A program made the translations under genes and the position numbers. From Enterobacter kobei (lineage in GTDB: Bacteria; Pseudomonadota; Gammaproteobacteria; Enterobacterales; Enterobacteriaceae), in contig NZ_AP024590.1 in NCBI RefSeq assembly GCF_018323985.1, forward strand, positions 1,612,001 through 1,676,000: a stretch of DNA of 64,000 nt, written 5' to 3'. Shown here piece after piece: positions 26,205 through 35,590 of this stretch. Under the pieces are notes generated by a model. It had not been told where the DNA came from. It worked only from the letters and a program-made list of their open reading frames with translations, and did not search any database. Positions within the stretch are counted from its first letter, which is position 1, and each line of letters opens with the position of its first letter.

Positions 26205-26846
26205 ATGACTGATAAGTCTCATCAGTGCGTCATTATCGGCATCGCCGGTGCATCCGCTTCAGGTAAAAGTCTCATTGCCAGTACCCTCTATCGCGAGCTG
26301 CGCGATCAGGTGGGCGATGAGCATATTGGCGTCATCCCGGAAGACAGCTATTACAAAGATCAAAGTCATCTGTCCATGGAAGAACGGGTAAAGACCAATT
26401 ATGACCATCCGAGCGCGATGGATCACAGCCTGCTGTTTCAGCACCTGCAAACCTTAAAAAATGGCAGCCCCATTGAATTGCCGGTCTACAGTTATGTAGA
26501 ACATACCCGCACGCAGGAAACCATTCATATTCAGCCGAAGAAAGTCATTATCCTTGAAGGGATCCTGCTACTGACCGATGCACGTCTGCGCGACGCGATG
26601 AATTTCTCCATTTTCGTTGATACCCCGCTGGACATCTGCCTGATGCGCCGTATTAAACGCGACGTGAACGAACGTGGCCGTTCCATGGATTCGGTGATGG
26701 CACAGTACCAGAAAACGGTGCGCCCGATGTTCTTACAGTTTATCGAGCCGTCCAAACAGTACGCGGACATCATCGTGCCGCGCGGCGGCAAGAACCGGAT
26801 TGCGATCGACATTCTGAAAGCCAAAATCAGCCAGTTCTTTGAATAG
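26205..26846 (+). CDS. udk: Uridine kinase
   Basis: Pyrimidine salvage enzyme phosphorylating uridine and cytidine with GTP or ATP, 213 residues, identical in length to E. coli Udk. The P-loop GASASGKS is at residues 15-22; the conserved PEDSYYKDQ and NYDHPSAMDH motifs that bind the nucleoside follow. The C-terminal lid region (RRIKRDVNERGR) is intact. It is divergent from yegE and 104 bases upstream of dcd. Confidence 0.96.
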   Translation: MTDKSHQCVIIGIAGASASGKSLIASTLYRELRDQVGDEHIGVIPEDSYYKDQSHLSMEERVKTNYDHPSAMDHSLLFQHLQTLKNGSPIELPVYSYVEHTRTQETIHIQPKKVIILEGILLLTDARLRDAMNFSIFVDTPLDICLMRRIKRDVNERGRSMDSVMAQYQKTVRPMFLQFIEPSKQYADIIVPRGGKNRIAIDILKAKISQFFE

Positions 26847-26900
26847 TCTGCTTTTGAATAATCCGCGCGAATTGTGTACCGTTCAACGTAGTATGCTTAA

Positions 26901-26926
26901 CCTCCGGCGAGAGCACTTGCCGGAGG
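26901..26926 (+). other. Hairpin in the dcd leader
   Basis: A perfect 8-base inverted repeat CCTCCGGC / GCCGGAGG encloses a 10-base loop, ending 24 bases before the dcd start. No T-run follows, so it is not a typical intrinsic terminator; it may limit udk read-through or structure the dcd leader. Confidence 0.5.
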
Positions 26927-26950
26927 ATGCTGTGTCTAAGGAGAAAACGC

Positions 26951-27532
26951 ATGCGTTTGTGTGACCGAGATATTGAAGCCTGGCTGGATGAAGGCCGTCT
27001 GTCTATTACCCCGCGTCCACCGGTTGAACGCATCAATGGTGCCACCGTCGATGTCCGTCTGGGGAATAAATTCCGCACTTTCCGCGGCCACACGGCGGCG
27101 TTTATCGATCTCAGCGGTCCGAAGGATGAAGTCGCCGCCTCCCTTGAGCGCGTAATGAGTGACGAAATTGTGCTGCCGGAAGGGGATGCCTTTTTCCTGC
27201 ATCCGGGGGAACTGGCGCTGGCGGTGACCTATGAATCCGTGACCTTACCCGCCGATCTGGTGGGCTGGCTTGACGGTCGTTCCTCGCTGGCACGTCTTGG
27301 GCTGATGGTGCACGTCACGGCGCACCGTATCGATCCCGGCTGGTCAGGTTGTATCGTGCTGGAGTTCTATAATTCAGGCAAACTGCCGCTGGCGCTGCGT
27401 CCGGGTATGCTTATCGGCGCGCTGAGCTTTGAGCCGCTTTCCGGCCCGGCAGCCCGTCCTTATAACCGTCGCCAGGACGCGAAGTATCGTGACCAGCAGG
27501 GCGCGGTTGCCAGCCGTATTGATAAAGATTGA
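26951..27532 (+). CDS. dcd: dCTP deaminase
   Basis: Deaminates dCTP to dUTP, feeding dTTP synthesis; homotrimer, 193 residues as in E. coli. The start is the ATG at 26951 (MRLCDRDIEAWL), preceded by AAGGAGAAA; an in-frame start at 26927 would add 8 unsupported residues. Family motifs include the trimer core GRSSLARLGL and the catalytic strand with HRIDPGWSGCIVLEFYN. Followed after 25 bases by asmA in the same direction, as in E. coli. Confidence 0.97.
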   Translation: MRLCDRDIEAWLDEGRLSITPRPPVERINGATVDVRLGNKFRTFRGHTAAFIDLSGPKDEVAASLERVMSDEIVLPEGDAFFLHPGELALAVTYESVTLPADLVGWLDGRSSLARLGLMVHVTAHRIDPGWSGCIVLEFYNSGKLPLALRPGMLIGALSFEPLSGPAARPYNRRQDAKYRDQQGAVASRIDKD

Positions 27533-27557
27533 GTATTAACCGCTCGCTGAGGATGCC

Positions 27558-29414
27558 ATGAGAAGAGTGTTAACCACGCTGATGATTTTGCTTGTCGTGC
27601 TTGTTGCCGGCATCTCTGCGTTGGTACTGCTGGTCAACCCCAACGATTTCCGTGCCTATATGGTGCAGCAGGTTGAGGCGCGAAGCGGCTATCAGCTGCA
27701 ACTCGACGAGCCGCTGCGCTGGCATGTCTGGCCACAGCTCAGCATTCTCTCCGGGCGCATGTCGCTGACCGCGCCGGGGGCCACCACGCCGTTGGTGTCG
27801 GCGGCGAACATGCGGCTTGATGTGGAACTCTGGCCGTTGCTTTCGCATCAGCTGCATGTCAAACAAGTGATGCTGAAAGGGGCGGTGATCCAGTTAACGC
27901 CGCAAACCAAAGCCGCGCGCAAACCCGATGCGCCGGTTGCCCCGGACGATAATTCCATGCCGCAGGTGGACATCGACCGTGGCTGGTCATACGCCATTTC
28001 CCGTCTGCAGGTTGCTGACAGCGTGCTGGTCTTCCAGCATGAAGACGAAGAGCAGGTCACTGTGCGCGACATCCGTCTGAATATGGATCAGGATGCGTCT
28101 TACAACGCCAGCATTGATTTCTCCGGACGTATCAACCGTAATCAGCGGGATCTGACGCTGGCGATGAAGGCGAAAATCCACGCCGCAGACTATCCGCATA
28201 ATCTGACGGCCACCATCGAGCAGTTCGACTGGCAGCTGAAAGGCGGCGATGTCGCCCCGCAGGGGATCAGCGGCACGGCGACGCTTAATGCAGACTGGCA
28301 GGAAGCGCAAAAACGCCTGTCGTTCAGTAATCTGAAGGTCACCGCTAACGACAGCGCGATGAGCGGCCAGGGCAGCGTGATCCTGAACGATTCCCCGGAC
28401 TGGGTGCTCGATTTGCACTTCGACAAGCTCAATCTGGAAAATTTACTCAGCGGCCCGACGATGGCCGATGCCAGCAGCGATGCCGCGCAGAAAGGCCAGG
28501 CGCAGCCTAAGCTGTTGCCGCGTCCGGTGATCGCCCGCGACAGCAGCGAGCCGGAATACACCAGCCTGCGCGGCTTTACCGCACGGGTGGCGCTGAGCGC
28601 CGCGCAGATCCGCTGGCGCGGGATGGATTTCACCGACGTCAGCAGTCAAATGACTAACCAGGCGGGGCTGTTAACCCTTTCCACCTTGCAGGGTAAGATG
28701 GGCAACGGCACGCTCTCGCTGCCGGGTCATCTTGACGTGCGCGGCAGAACGCCGAAAAGCCAGTTCCAGCCTGAACTTAAAAACGTGGAAATCGGCACCA
28801 TCCTGAAAGCCTTCGATTATCCGATTGCGCTCACCGGCGCGCTGTCGATGAGCGGCGATTTTTCTGGCGGTCAGGTGGATGCGTATGCGTTCCGCCGCGA
28901 CTGGGAGGGTAGCGCGCAGCTAAACCTCGCGAATGTACGCATGGAAGGGCTTAACTTCCAGCAGTTGATCCAGCAGGCCGTGGCGCGCAGCAGTGATGTG
29001 AAGGTGGAGCAGGATTACGACAACTCCACCCGACTGGATGCGCTGAGCACCGATCTGGAACTGGATCACGGCACCGTCACTCTGAGCGATTTGCAGGGCA
29101 GCTCACCGCTGATGGCGCTGGAAGGGCAGGGGACGCTGGATCTGGTCAAAGAAGAGAGCAACACGCAGTTTAAAGTTCGCGTGCTCTCCGGCTGGAACGG
29201 TGGCAACAGCGAGCTGATTACTTTCCTGCGCAACACGCCGATCCCGATTAGCGTTTACGGCAAATGGAACGCGTTACAGTACAACCTGAAAGTGGATCAG
29301 GTGCTGCGTGACCATCTGCAGGGCGAAGCGAAACGCCGCCTGAACAAGTGGGCGGATCGCAATAAAGACAGTAAATACAGTGATGATGTGAAGAAGCTTC
29401 TGGAGAAAATGTAG
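27558..29414 (+). CDS. asmA: Outer-membrane assembly protein AsmA
   Basis: AsmA-family protein, 618 residues (E. coli 617). A single N-terminal membrane segment (VLTTLMILLVVLVAGISALVLL in part, 4-25) anchors a long periplasmic beta-rich body typical of the repeating-beta-groove, lipid-bridge-like family. The C-terminal AsmA domain ends with a basic, charged tail (RRLNKWADRNKDSKYSDDVKKL). In E. coli mutations suppress OmpF assembly defects and lower LPS. It converges on yegH across a strong hairpin. Confidence 0.94.
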   Translation: MRRVLTTLMILLVVLVAGISALVLLVNPNDFRAYMVQQVEARSGYQLQLDEPLRWHVWPQLSILSGRMSLTAPGATTPLVSAANMRLDVELWPLLSHQLHVKQVMLKGAVIQLTPQTKAARKPDAPVAPDDNSMPQVDIDRGWSYAISRLQVADSVLVFQHEDEEQVTVRDIRLNMDQDASYNASIDFSGRINRNQRDLTLAMKAKIHAADYPHNLTATIEQFDWQLKGGDVAPQGISGTATLNADWQEAQKRLSFSNLKVTANDSAMSGQGSVILNDSPDWVLDLHFDKLNLENLLSGPTMADASSDAAQKGQAQPKLLPRPVIARDSSEPEYTSLRGFTARVALSAAQIRWRGMDFTDVSSQMTNQAGLLTLSTLQGKMGNGTLSLPGHLDVRGRTPKSQFQPELKNVEIGTILKAFDYPIALTGALSMSGDFSGGQVDAYAFRRDWEGSAQLNLANVRMEGLNFQQLIQQAVARSSDVKVEQDYDNSTRLDALSTDLELDHGTVTLSDLQGSSPLMALEGQGTLDLVKEESNTQFKVRVLSGWNGGNSELITFLRNTPIPISVYGKWNALQYNLKVDQVLRDHLQGEAKRRLNKWADRNKDSKYSDDVKKLLEKM

Positions 29415-29423
29415 CGGCTGATA

Positions 29424-29457
29424 AACCTGTCCCCCGCCGAAACCCGGGGGACAGGTT
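29424..29457. terminator. Bidirectional hairpin between asmA and yegH
   Basis: A 12-base perfect inverted repeat AACCTGTCCCCC / GGGGGACAGGTT with a 10-base loop sits between the convergent stops. It lacks a clear T-run on either side, so it is terminator-like by position and stability more than by full intrinsic-terminator form. Confidence 0.65.
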
Positions 29458-29463
29458 GCGAGG

Positions 29464-31047
29464 TCAGACTTCGTAATCCATCTCGCTTTCTTTGTGTAAC
29501 GGCACAATCTGCACTTTCTGCACGCGATGGCTCTCTACCTGTAGCGTGATCAATCGATAATCGCCCACCTGAACTTCTTCACCCACCTGCGGAATACGTT
29601 GCAGGTACTCCATCAGCAGGCCTGCGATGGTGTGATATTCACGCTTATCATCCAGCGGCAGCGGCACAAATTGCACCAGATCTTCCAGCGGCATATGCCC
29701 GTTCGCCGTCCAGCTGCCGTCAGCGTTTTTCTGTATATCATGGCGGGCGTCGATCTCTTCCACTTCGTTGGGCAGGTTACCGGCGATGGTCTCCATCACG
29801 TCGCTGAGCGTCACCACGCCTTCCACCGAGCCAAATTCGTCCACCACAAAGGCGAAGTGGGTGCGGGCATTACGGAACTGCTCCAGCGCCTGTAACAGCG
29901 GCAGGCCTTCGGGGAACACCAGCGGCTGGCGCACCAGCACGTTCAGGTTCAGGGGTTCACCGCGCAGCGCCTGTTGCAGCAGATCGAGAATATGCACCAC
30001 GCCCAGCAGATCTTCCTGCTCGTCACCGCCGGTGACCACCACGCGGGTATGCTGGTTCTTGTCCAGCAGCTCGCGGATCACCTCTTCCGGCGCGGTAAGG
30101 TCAATGTGCTCAATATCGTGGCGGGAGGTCATGATGCTGCTGACGGTACGCTGATTCAGATTCAGCACCCGCTCGATCATCATCCGCTCCTGCGGTTTGA
30201 AGATCTGCGCATTATCATGGTCGGCGAGCATAGAGGCGGTTTCGACATCCAGCTCCGCGTCTTCTTTGCGGCCACTGAGCAGCCGCATTACCGCTTCAGT
30301 GGTGCGCTGACGCAGGGTATTGTCGGCGAACAGGAAGCGGCGACGATTGAAGATCGCCAGCTGGTTGAGCGCTTCAATCATGACCGAGAAGCCGATGGCA
30401 GCGTACAGATAACCTTTCGGAATGTGGTAGCCAAAGCCTTCGGCAATCAGGCTAAAACCAATCATCAGCAGGAAGCTAAGACAGAGAATAACGATGGTCG
30501 GGTGATTATTGACAAAGCGGGTCAGCGCTTTGCTGGCCAGCAGCATCAGCGAAATCGCAATGATCACCGCGGCCATCATGACGGCGAGGTGATCAACCAT
30601 GCCGACGGCGGTGATCACCGAGTCCAGCGAGAATACGGCGTCGAGAATGACGATCTGCGTCACTACCGCCCAGAATTTAGCCCCACGTCGTTGCGTCGGG
30701 TTGTCGCTGTCTTTCCCCTCCAGCCGCTCGTTCAGCTCTACCGTGGCTTTGAACAGCAGAAAGAAACCACCAAACAGCATGATCAGATCGCGGGCGCTGA
30801 AGCTCAGGCTGCGCACGCTGAACAGCGGGGTGGTGAGAGTGACCAGCCAGGAAATTGAGGCCAGCAGGACCAGACGCATCAGCATCGCCAGGATGAGGCC
30901 CGTGACGCGCGCGCGGTCGCGCTGTGCAGGCGGAAGTTTTTCCGCGAGGATGGCAATAAAGACCAGGTTATCAATGCCGAGCACCAGCTCGATAACGATC
31001 AGGGTAAACAGTCCCGCCCAGATAGAGGGATCGGCAATCCATTCCAT
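29464..31047 (-). CDS. yegH: TerC/CBS/CorC-domain membrane protein YegH
   Basis: 527 residues, the length of E. coli YegH. Order: a TerC-like integral membrane domain of about seven segments (1-240, with the family motif ELVLGIDNLVFIAIL and DAVFSLDSVITAVG acidic pairs), a CBS pair (about 295-425), and a C-terminal CorC/HlyC transporter-associated domain (about 440-520). TerC proteins are linked to metal ion, notably manganese, export, but YegH itself has no proven substrate. Transcribed away from wza across about 700 bases. Confidence 0.92.
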   Translation of the reverse strand: MEWIADPSIWAGLFTLIVIELVLGIDNLVFIAILAEKLPPAQRDRARVTGLILAMLMRLVLLASISWLVTLTTPLFSVRSLSFSARDLIMLFGGFFLLFKATVELNERLEGKDSDNPTQRRGAKFWAVVTQIVILDAVFSLDSVITAVGMVDHLAVMMAAVIIAISLMLLASKALTRFVNNHPTIVILCLSFLLMIGFSLIAEGFGYHIPKGYLYAAIGFSVMIEALNQLAIFNRRRFLFADNTLRQRTTEAVMRLLSGRKEDAELDVETASMLADHDNAQIFKPQERMMIERVLNLNQRTVSSIMTSRHDIEHIDLTAPEEVIRELLDKNQHTRVVVTGGDEQEDLLGVVHILDLLQQALRGEPLNLNVLVRQPLVFPEGLPLLQALEQFRNARTHFAFVVDEFGSVEGVVTLSDVMETIAGNLPNEVEEIDARHDIQKNADGSWTANGHMPLEDLVQFVPLPLDDKREYHTIAGLLMEYLQRIPQVGEEVQVGDYRLITLQVESHRVQKVQIVPLHKESEMDYEV

Positions 31048-31231
31048 AGTAAGTGTCGTACCTTGTGTAATATGACGATTGTCACGTTTTGATCATGGGT
31101 ACATTGCGCCCAAAATGCAATATACCCCTGCGATTTATCCGAATAATCGCACCATAGGATTAGGTGATATTTGGGGATAACCATTACAGCATTGTGCTTA
31201 TATATTGACGCCATAATTGGCTTCTTAATTA

Positions 31232-31245
31232 GGAATTATCGCATG
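31232..31245 (-). promoter_or_regulatory. Candidate RcsAB box 1 upstream of wza
   Basis: The minus strand reads TGCGATAATTCCTA, agreeing at 10 of 14 positions with the consensus TAAGAATATTCCTA, including the conserved TTCCTA half. It lies about 300 bases upstream of JUMPstart. A weak match with a plausible context. Confidence 0.3.
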
Positions 31246-31274
31246 CGTAAAGACATATATAATCTTTGTCAATA

Positions 31275-31288
31275 TGAAGAAATTCCTA
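31275..31288 (+). promoter_or_regulatory. Candidate RcsAB box 2 upstream of wza
   Basis: TGAAGAAATTCCTA agrees at 10 of 14 positions with the RcsAB consensus, with a perfect ATTCCTA half but mismatches in the conserved AAGA half. Only one of the two candidates need be real. Confidence 0.35.
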
Positions 31289-31532
31289 AAACTCGATAAA
31301 TTTGAGGTTAATATTAATCTTAAAAAGACCTTACCCCGGACAAGTTACCTTGCCTGCTATTCCGTTAGCTGCAACAATTCTTCCAGCGCATCATAGCGTT
31401 CTTTTGTATGTCATATTTCTGACGACATGATGAGCTAAGTTCTTCTTTATCTGATCGTCACTATCGATACTTACATTATTTCCTTTCAATAATGTACAGA
31501 TACAGGGTGCAATCAATAACTTACTGTTTTAT

Positions 31533-31570
31533 CAGTGAATTGGTAACTGGAAGCCAGGGGCGGTAGCGTG
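31533..31570 (+). promoter_or_regulatory. JUMPstart element with ops site (RfaH), colanic acid operon
   Basis: CAGTGAATTGGTAACTGGAA followed by GCCAGGGGCGGTAGCGTG matches the JUMPstart consensus with changes only in the variable left half. The ops core GGCGGTAGCGTG occupies 31559-31570. Paused RNA polymerase at ops recruits RfaH, which suppresses termination through long surface-polysaccharide operons. It is 178 bases before wza. Confidence 0.92.
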
Positions 31571-31748
31571 CCCGGACGCGTGTGAATCAGCTCCGATTAT
31601 TCTGTCAACGAACCGCGTTTGAATAAGCGATTTTTAGGACTGATGCCAGTTATATTTAGCAGCCATTAACTGCATGCTGAATGGGAACAGGCTACGCGCT
31701 TATTTATACCGCACAGGATAATTACTCTGCCAAAGTGATAAATAATCA

Positions 31749-32891
31749 ATGATGAAATGCAAAATGAAATTGATGCCATTATTGGTGTCTGTGACCTTGA
31801 TGAGTGGTTGTACGGTTTTCCCCGGCAGCAATATGTCGACCATGGGCAAGGATGTCATTAAGCAGCAAGATGCTGACTTCGATCTTGACCGCATGGTGAA
31901 TGTTTATCCTTTGACCCCCCGACTGGTCGAACAGTTACGTCCCCGTCCGAATGTCGCCCAACCTAATATGTCGCTGGACCAGGAAATCGCGAGTTATCAG
32001 TACCGTGTCGGTCCTGGCGATGTCCTGAACGTCACCGTCTGGGATCACCCGGAACTGACGACGCCGGCAGGCCAGTATCGTAGTTCCAGCGAGGCCGGTA
32101 ACTGGGTGCAACCGGACGGCACGATGTTCTATCCCTATATCGGTAAAGTCCACGTTGTGGGCAAAACCCTCGCGGAAATCCGTAGTGATATTACCGGCCG
32201 TTTAGCGCAGTACATTGCTGACCCGCAGGTGGACGTTAATATCGCTGGCTTCCGCTCGCAAAAAGCCTATATCTCCGGCCAGGTGAATAAATCCGGCCAG
32301 CAGGCGATCACCAACGTACCGCTGACGGTGCTGGACGCCATCAACGCCGCCGGTGGTCTGACCGATAACGCCGACTGGCGCAACGTGGTGCTGACCCACG
32401 AAGGCCGCGAGCAACGCATTTCTCTGCAGGCGCTGATGCAAAACGGCGACCTGAGCCAGAACCGTCTGCTCTATCCGGGCGACATTCTGTTTGTGCCGCG
32501 CAATGACGATCTGAAAGTGTTCGTGATGGGCGAAGTGAAAAAACAGAGCACGCTCAAAATGGACTTCAGCGGCATGACGCTGACCGAAGCGCTGGGTCAG
32601 GCAGAAGGTCTGGATCTGAACACCTCCAACGCCAGCGGTATCTTCGTGATCCGTCCGCTGAAAGGCGAGGGTGGACGCGGCGGCAAGATCGCCAACATTT
32701 ACCAGCTTGATATGTCTGACGCCACCTCTCTGGTGATGGCGACGGAATTCCGCCTCCAGCCGTACGACGTGGTTTACGTCACGACCGCACCGGTCGCCCG
32801 CTGGAACCGTCTGATCAACCAGCTGTTGCCGACCATCAGTGGCGTTCGCTACATGACCGACACGGCCAGCGATTTGCGGAACTGGGAATAA
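31749..32891 (+). CDS. wza: Colanic acid outer-membrane export lipoprotein Wza
   Basis: Outer-membrane polysaccharide channel, 380 residues (E. coli 379). It carries a lipoprotein signal with lipobox LMSGC, Cys21 being the acylated residue. The polysaccharide export domain (YRVGPGDVLNVTVWDHPE) and two SLBB-type domains follow, and the C-terminal amphipathic helix (PVARWNRLINQLLPTISGV) forms the alpha-barrel pore through the outer membrane. First gene of the colanic acid operon; its stop is 3 bases before wzb. Confidence 0.97.
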   Translation: MMKCKMKLMPLLVSVTLMSGCTVFPGSNMSTMGKDVIKQQDADFDLDRMVNVYPLTPRLVEQLRPRPNVAQPNMSLDQEIASYQYRVGPGDVLNVTVWDHPELTTPAGQYRSSSEAGNWVQPDGTMFYPYIGKVHVVGKTLAEIRSDITGRLAQYIADPQVDVNIAGFRSQKAYISGQVNKSGQQAITNVPLTVLDAINAAGGLTDNADWRNVVLTHEGREQRISLQALMQNGDLSQNRLLYPGDILFVPRNDDLKVFVMGEVKKQSTLKMDFSGMTLTEALGQAEGLDLNTSNASGIFVIRPLKGEGGRGGKIANIYQLDMSDATSLVMATEFRLQPYDVVYVTTAPVARWNRLINQLLPTISGVRYMTDTASDLRNWE

Positions 32892-32894
32892 GTG

Positions 32895-33338
32895 ATGTTT
32901 AACAAAATCCTCGTGGTTTGCGTTGGCAATATCTGCCGTTCCCCGACGGCAGAACGGTTGTTACGGGCGTTTCAGCCTGGCCTGACCGTCGATTCGGCGG
33001 GGCTGGGTGCGCTGGTGGGGAAAGGGGCTGATGCCACGGCCACCAGCGTGGCTGAACAGCATGATATTTCGCTTGCGGGCCACAGCGCCCGCCAGATCAC
33101 CGCGCGCATGTGCCGTGAATACGATCTGATCCTGGTGATGGAAAAGCGTCACATCGCCTCGCTGTGCGAAATCGCACCGGAAATGCGCGGCAAAGTGATG
33201 CTGTTTGGTCACTGGGATAATGAGCGGGAAATCCCCGATCCGTATCGTAAAAGCCGTGAAGCTTTTGAAGCCGTTTACACCTTACTCGAAAGGTCTGCCC
33301 GCCAGTGGGCGCAGGCATTGAACGTTCAGCAGGGATAA
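32895..33338 (+). CDS. wzb: Low-molecular-weight protein tyrosine phosphatase Wzb
   Basis: Dephosphorylates the Wzc tyrosine tail, cycling the export complex. 147 residues from the ATG at 32895, matching E. coli; a GTG one codon earlier is less likely. The catalytic P-loop CVGNICRSP starts at nucleophile Cys9, and the general acid lies in the DPYRKS motif near residue 115. It sits between wza and wzc with only 2 bases before wzc. Confidence 0.96.
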   Translation: MFNKILVVCVGNICRSPTAERLLRAFQPGLTVDSAGLGALVGKGADATATSVAEQHDISLAGHSARQITARMCREYDLILVMEKRHIASLCEIAPEMRGKVMLFGHWDNEREIPDPYRKSREAFEAVYTLLERSARQWAQALNVQQG

Positions 33339-33340
33339 CA

Positions 33341-35503
33341 ATGACAGAAAAACTACAGCATTCTGCCGCCTCCCAGACAGGCAGCGATGAAATCGACATC
33401 GGCCGCCTGATCGGGACGGTCGTGGAGGCAAAATGGTGGGTGCTTGGCATTACCGCCGTCTTCGCGCTGGCCGCGGTGGTGTATACCCTGTTCGCCACGC
33501 CGATCTACAGCGCCGATGCCCTGGTGCAGATTGAGCAGGATACCGGCAACTCGCTGGTGCAGAACATTAACAGCGCGCTGTCGAATAAGCCGCCCGCATC
33601 AGATGCGGAAATTCAGCTGATCAAATCGCGTCTGGTGCTCGGCAAAACCGTCGACGATCTCGATTTAGACATTGCCGTCACTAAAAACACCATGCCGATC
33701 ATCGGAGCCGGCTGGGAACGCCTGATGGGTCGCCAGAATGAAACGGTGAATGTCACTACTTTTACCATCCCGAAAGGGGCAGGCGATCAGGTGTTCACAC
33801 TGCGCGTGCTAAGCCCGACGCAGTACCAGCTAACCAGCGATGCCGGATTCAGCGCCAAAGGTGAAGTGGGCAAACTGCTGGAAAAAGACGGCGTAACCCT
33901 TGAAGTGAGCGCGATCAATTCGTCCCCGGACAGCGAGTTCACTATCACCAAGTTTTCCACGCTGGGCATGATCAACAATCTGCAAAACAACCTGACCGTC
34001 ACTGAAAACGGCAAAGACACTGGCGTACTCAGCCTGTCCTTTACCGGTGAAGATCGTGAGCAGATCCGTGCCATCCTCAACAGCATTACCCGCAACTATC
34101 TTGAGCAGAACGTGGCGCGTAAATCGGAAGAAGCGGCGAAGAGCCTCGCCTTCCTCGCTAAGCAGCTGCCGGAAGTCCGCCGTAATCTGGATGAAGCGGA
34201 AAACAAACTGAACGCCTTCCGTCAGGATAAAGACTCGGTGGATTTACCGCTGGAAGCGAAAGCCGTGCTGGACTCGATGGTCAATATCGACGCCCAGTTA
34301 AACGAGCTGACCTTTAAAGAAGCGGAAATTTCTAAGCTCTATACCAAAGCGCACCCGGCCTACCGCACGCTGCTGGAAAAACGTAAGGCGCTGGAAGATG
34401 AGAAAGCCAAGCTGAACGGGCGCGTGACCGCGATGCCGAAAACCCAGCAGGAAATTGTCCGTCTGACCCGTGATGTGGAATCCGGTCAGCAGGTGTACAT
34501 GGCGCTGCTTAACAAACAGCAGGAGCTGAAGATCACTGAAGCCAGTACTGTCGGCGATGTGCGTATTGTTGACCCGGCGATCACCCAGCCTGGCGTGCTG
34601 AAGCCGAAGAAAGCGCTGATTATTCTCGGCAGTATTATCCTCGGCCTGATGCTGTCGGTTGTCGGCGTGCTGCTGCGCTCGCTGTTTAATCGTGGGATCG
34701 AAAGCCCGCAGGTGCTGGAAGAGCATGGCATCAACGTTTACGCCAGCATTCCGCTGTCTGAATGGCAGAAATCCCGCGATCAGGTCAAAACCGTCAAAGG
34801 GACGAAGCGTTACAAGCAGAGCCAGCTACTGGCTGTGGGTAACCCGACTGACCTCGCTATTGAAGCGATCCGCAGTCTGCGTACCAGTCTGCACTTCGCC
34901 ATGATGCAGGCCAACAACAATGTGTTGATGATGACCGGGGTCAGCCCGTCAATCGGTAAAACCTTTGTCTGCGCCAACCTCGCGGCGGTGGTCAGCCAGA
35001 CCAACAAACGCGTGCTGCTGATCGACTGTGATATGCGTAAAGGGTACGCCCACGAACTGCTTGGCACCGACAACGTGAACGGTCTGTCAAACGTGCTCTC
35101 CAGCACCGGCGACATTGCCGCCTGTGCAAAACCGACCTCCGTGCCGAATTTTGATCTGGTGCCGCGTGGTCAGGTGCCGCCGAACCCGTCAGAGCTGCTG
35201 ATGAGCGAGCGTTTCACGCAGTTGGTTGCCTGGGCGAGCAAAAACTATGACCTGGTGCTGATCGATACCCCGCCAATCCTCGCGGTGACCGATGCCGCCA
35301 TCGTGGGTCGCCATGCCGGCACCACGCTGATGGTGGCACGCTACGCGGTGAACACGCTCAAAGAGGTGGAAACCAGCCTGAACCGTCTGCAACAGAACGG
35401 CATCGAGGTGAAAGGGGTGATCCTCAACTCCATCTTCCGCCGCGCAACGGGCTATCAGGATTACGGTTACTACGAGTACGAGTACAAGTCTGATTCAAAA
35501 TAA
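33341..35503 (+). CDS. wzc: Tyrosine autokinase and chain-length regulator Wzc
   Basis: Inner-membrane polysaccharide co-polymerase, 720 residues as in E. coli from the ATG at 33341 (an earlier in-frame start at 33305 lies inside wzb). The N-terminal Wzz domain is bounded by membrane segments at about 32-52 and 425-445, with a long coiled coil between. The cytoplasmic BY-kinase has Walker A (GVSPSIGKT), Walker A' (LLIDCDMRKG) and Walker B (LVLIDTPP). The C-terminal tyrosine cluster (Y705, 708, 710, 711, 713, 715) is the phosphorylation tail acted on by Wzb. Confidence 0.97.
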   Translation: MTEKLQHSAASQTGSDEIDIGRLIGTVVEAKWWVLGITAVFALAAVVYTLFATPIYSADALVQIEQDTGNSLVQNINSALSNKPPASDAEIQLIKSRLVLGKTVDDLDLDIAVTKNTMPIIGAGWERLMGRQNETVNVTTFTIPKGAGDQVFTLRVLSPTQYQLTSDAGFSAKGEVGKLLEKDGVTLEVSAINSSPDSEFTITKFSTLGMINNLQNNLTVTENGKDTGVLSLSFTGEDREQIRAILNSITRNYLEQNVARKSEEAAKSLAFLAKQLPEVRRNLDEAENKLNAFRQDKDSVDLPLEAKAVLDSMVNIDAQLNELTFKEAEISKLYTKAHPAYRTLLEKRKALEDEKAKLNGRVTAMPKTQQEIVRLTRDVESGQQVYMALLNKQQELKITEASTVGDVRIVDPAITQPGVLKPKKALIILGSIILGLMLSVVGVLLRSLFNRGIESPQVLEEHGINVYASIPLSEWQKSRDQVKTVKGTKRYKQSQLLAVGNPTDLAIEAIRSLRTSLHFAMMQANNNVLMMTGVSPSIGKTFVCANLAAVVSQTNKRVLLIDCDMRKGYAHELLGTDNVNGLSNVLSSTGDIAACAKPTSVPNFDLVPRGQVPPNPSELLMSERFTQLVAWASKNYDLVLIDTPPILAVTDAAIVGRHAGTTLMVARYAVNTLKEVETSLNRLQQNGIEVKGVILNSIFRRATGYQDYGYYEYEYKSDSK

Positions 35504-35513
35504 AACACCGAAA

Positions 35514-35590
35514 GGTGCCGGATGGCGCTGCGCTTATCCGGCCTACGTTGATGTAGGCCGGATAAGGTGCCCGCACCGCCATCCGGCAAA
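35514..35590. repeat. REP pair (BIME-like) between wzc and wcaA
   Basis: GTGCCGGATGGCGCTGCGCT continuing into TATCCGGCCTACG (35515-35547) is followed by an inverted unit (TGTAGGCCGGATAAGGTGCC...CCATCCGGCAA, 35551-35589). The pair can fold into one long hairpin. It lies inside the colanic acid operon, between export/regulatory genes and the glycosyltransferase genes, where it could lower downstream expression or protect the upstream message from 3' decay. Confidence 0.88.

Larger units (their letters stand above)
31048..31748 (+). promoter_or_regulatory. Long wza upstream regulatory and leader region
   Basis: About 700 gene-free bases between the divergent yegH and wza starts. It is more AT-rich than the flanks and holds candidate RcsAB boxes (31231-31288), the JUMPstart/ops element (31533-31570) and a leader of roughly 180 bases after it. 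The same layout is known in E. coli, where RcsB-RcsA controls wza and RfaH acts at ops. Small open frames here show no ribosome site or recognisable product. Confidence 0.75.

Noticed and set aside
31621..31894. Short open frames in and near the wza leader
   Set aside because: They lack ribosome sites and recognisable motifs, and one runs antisense through wza; they are chance frames.
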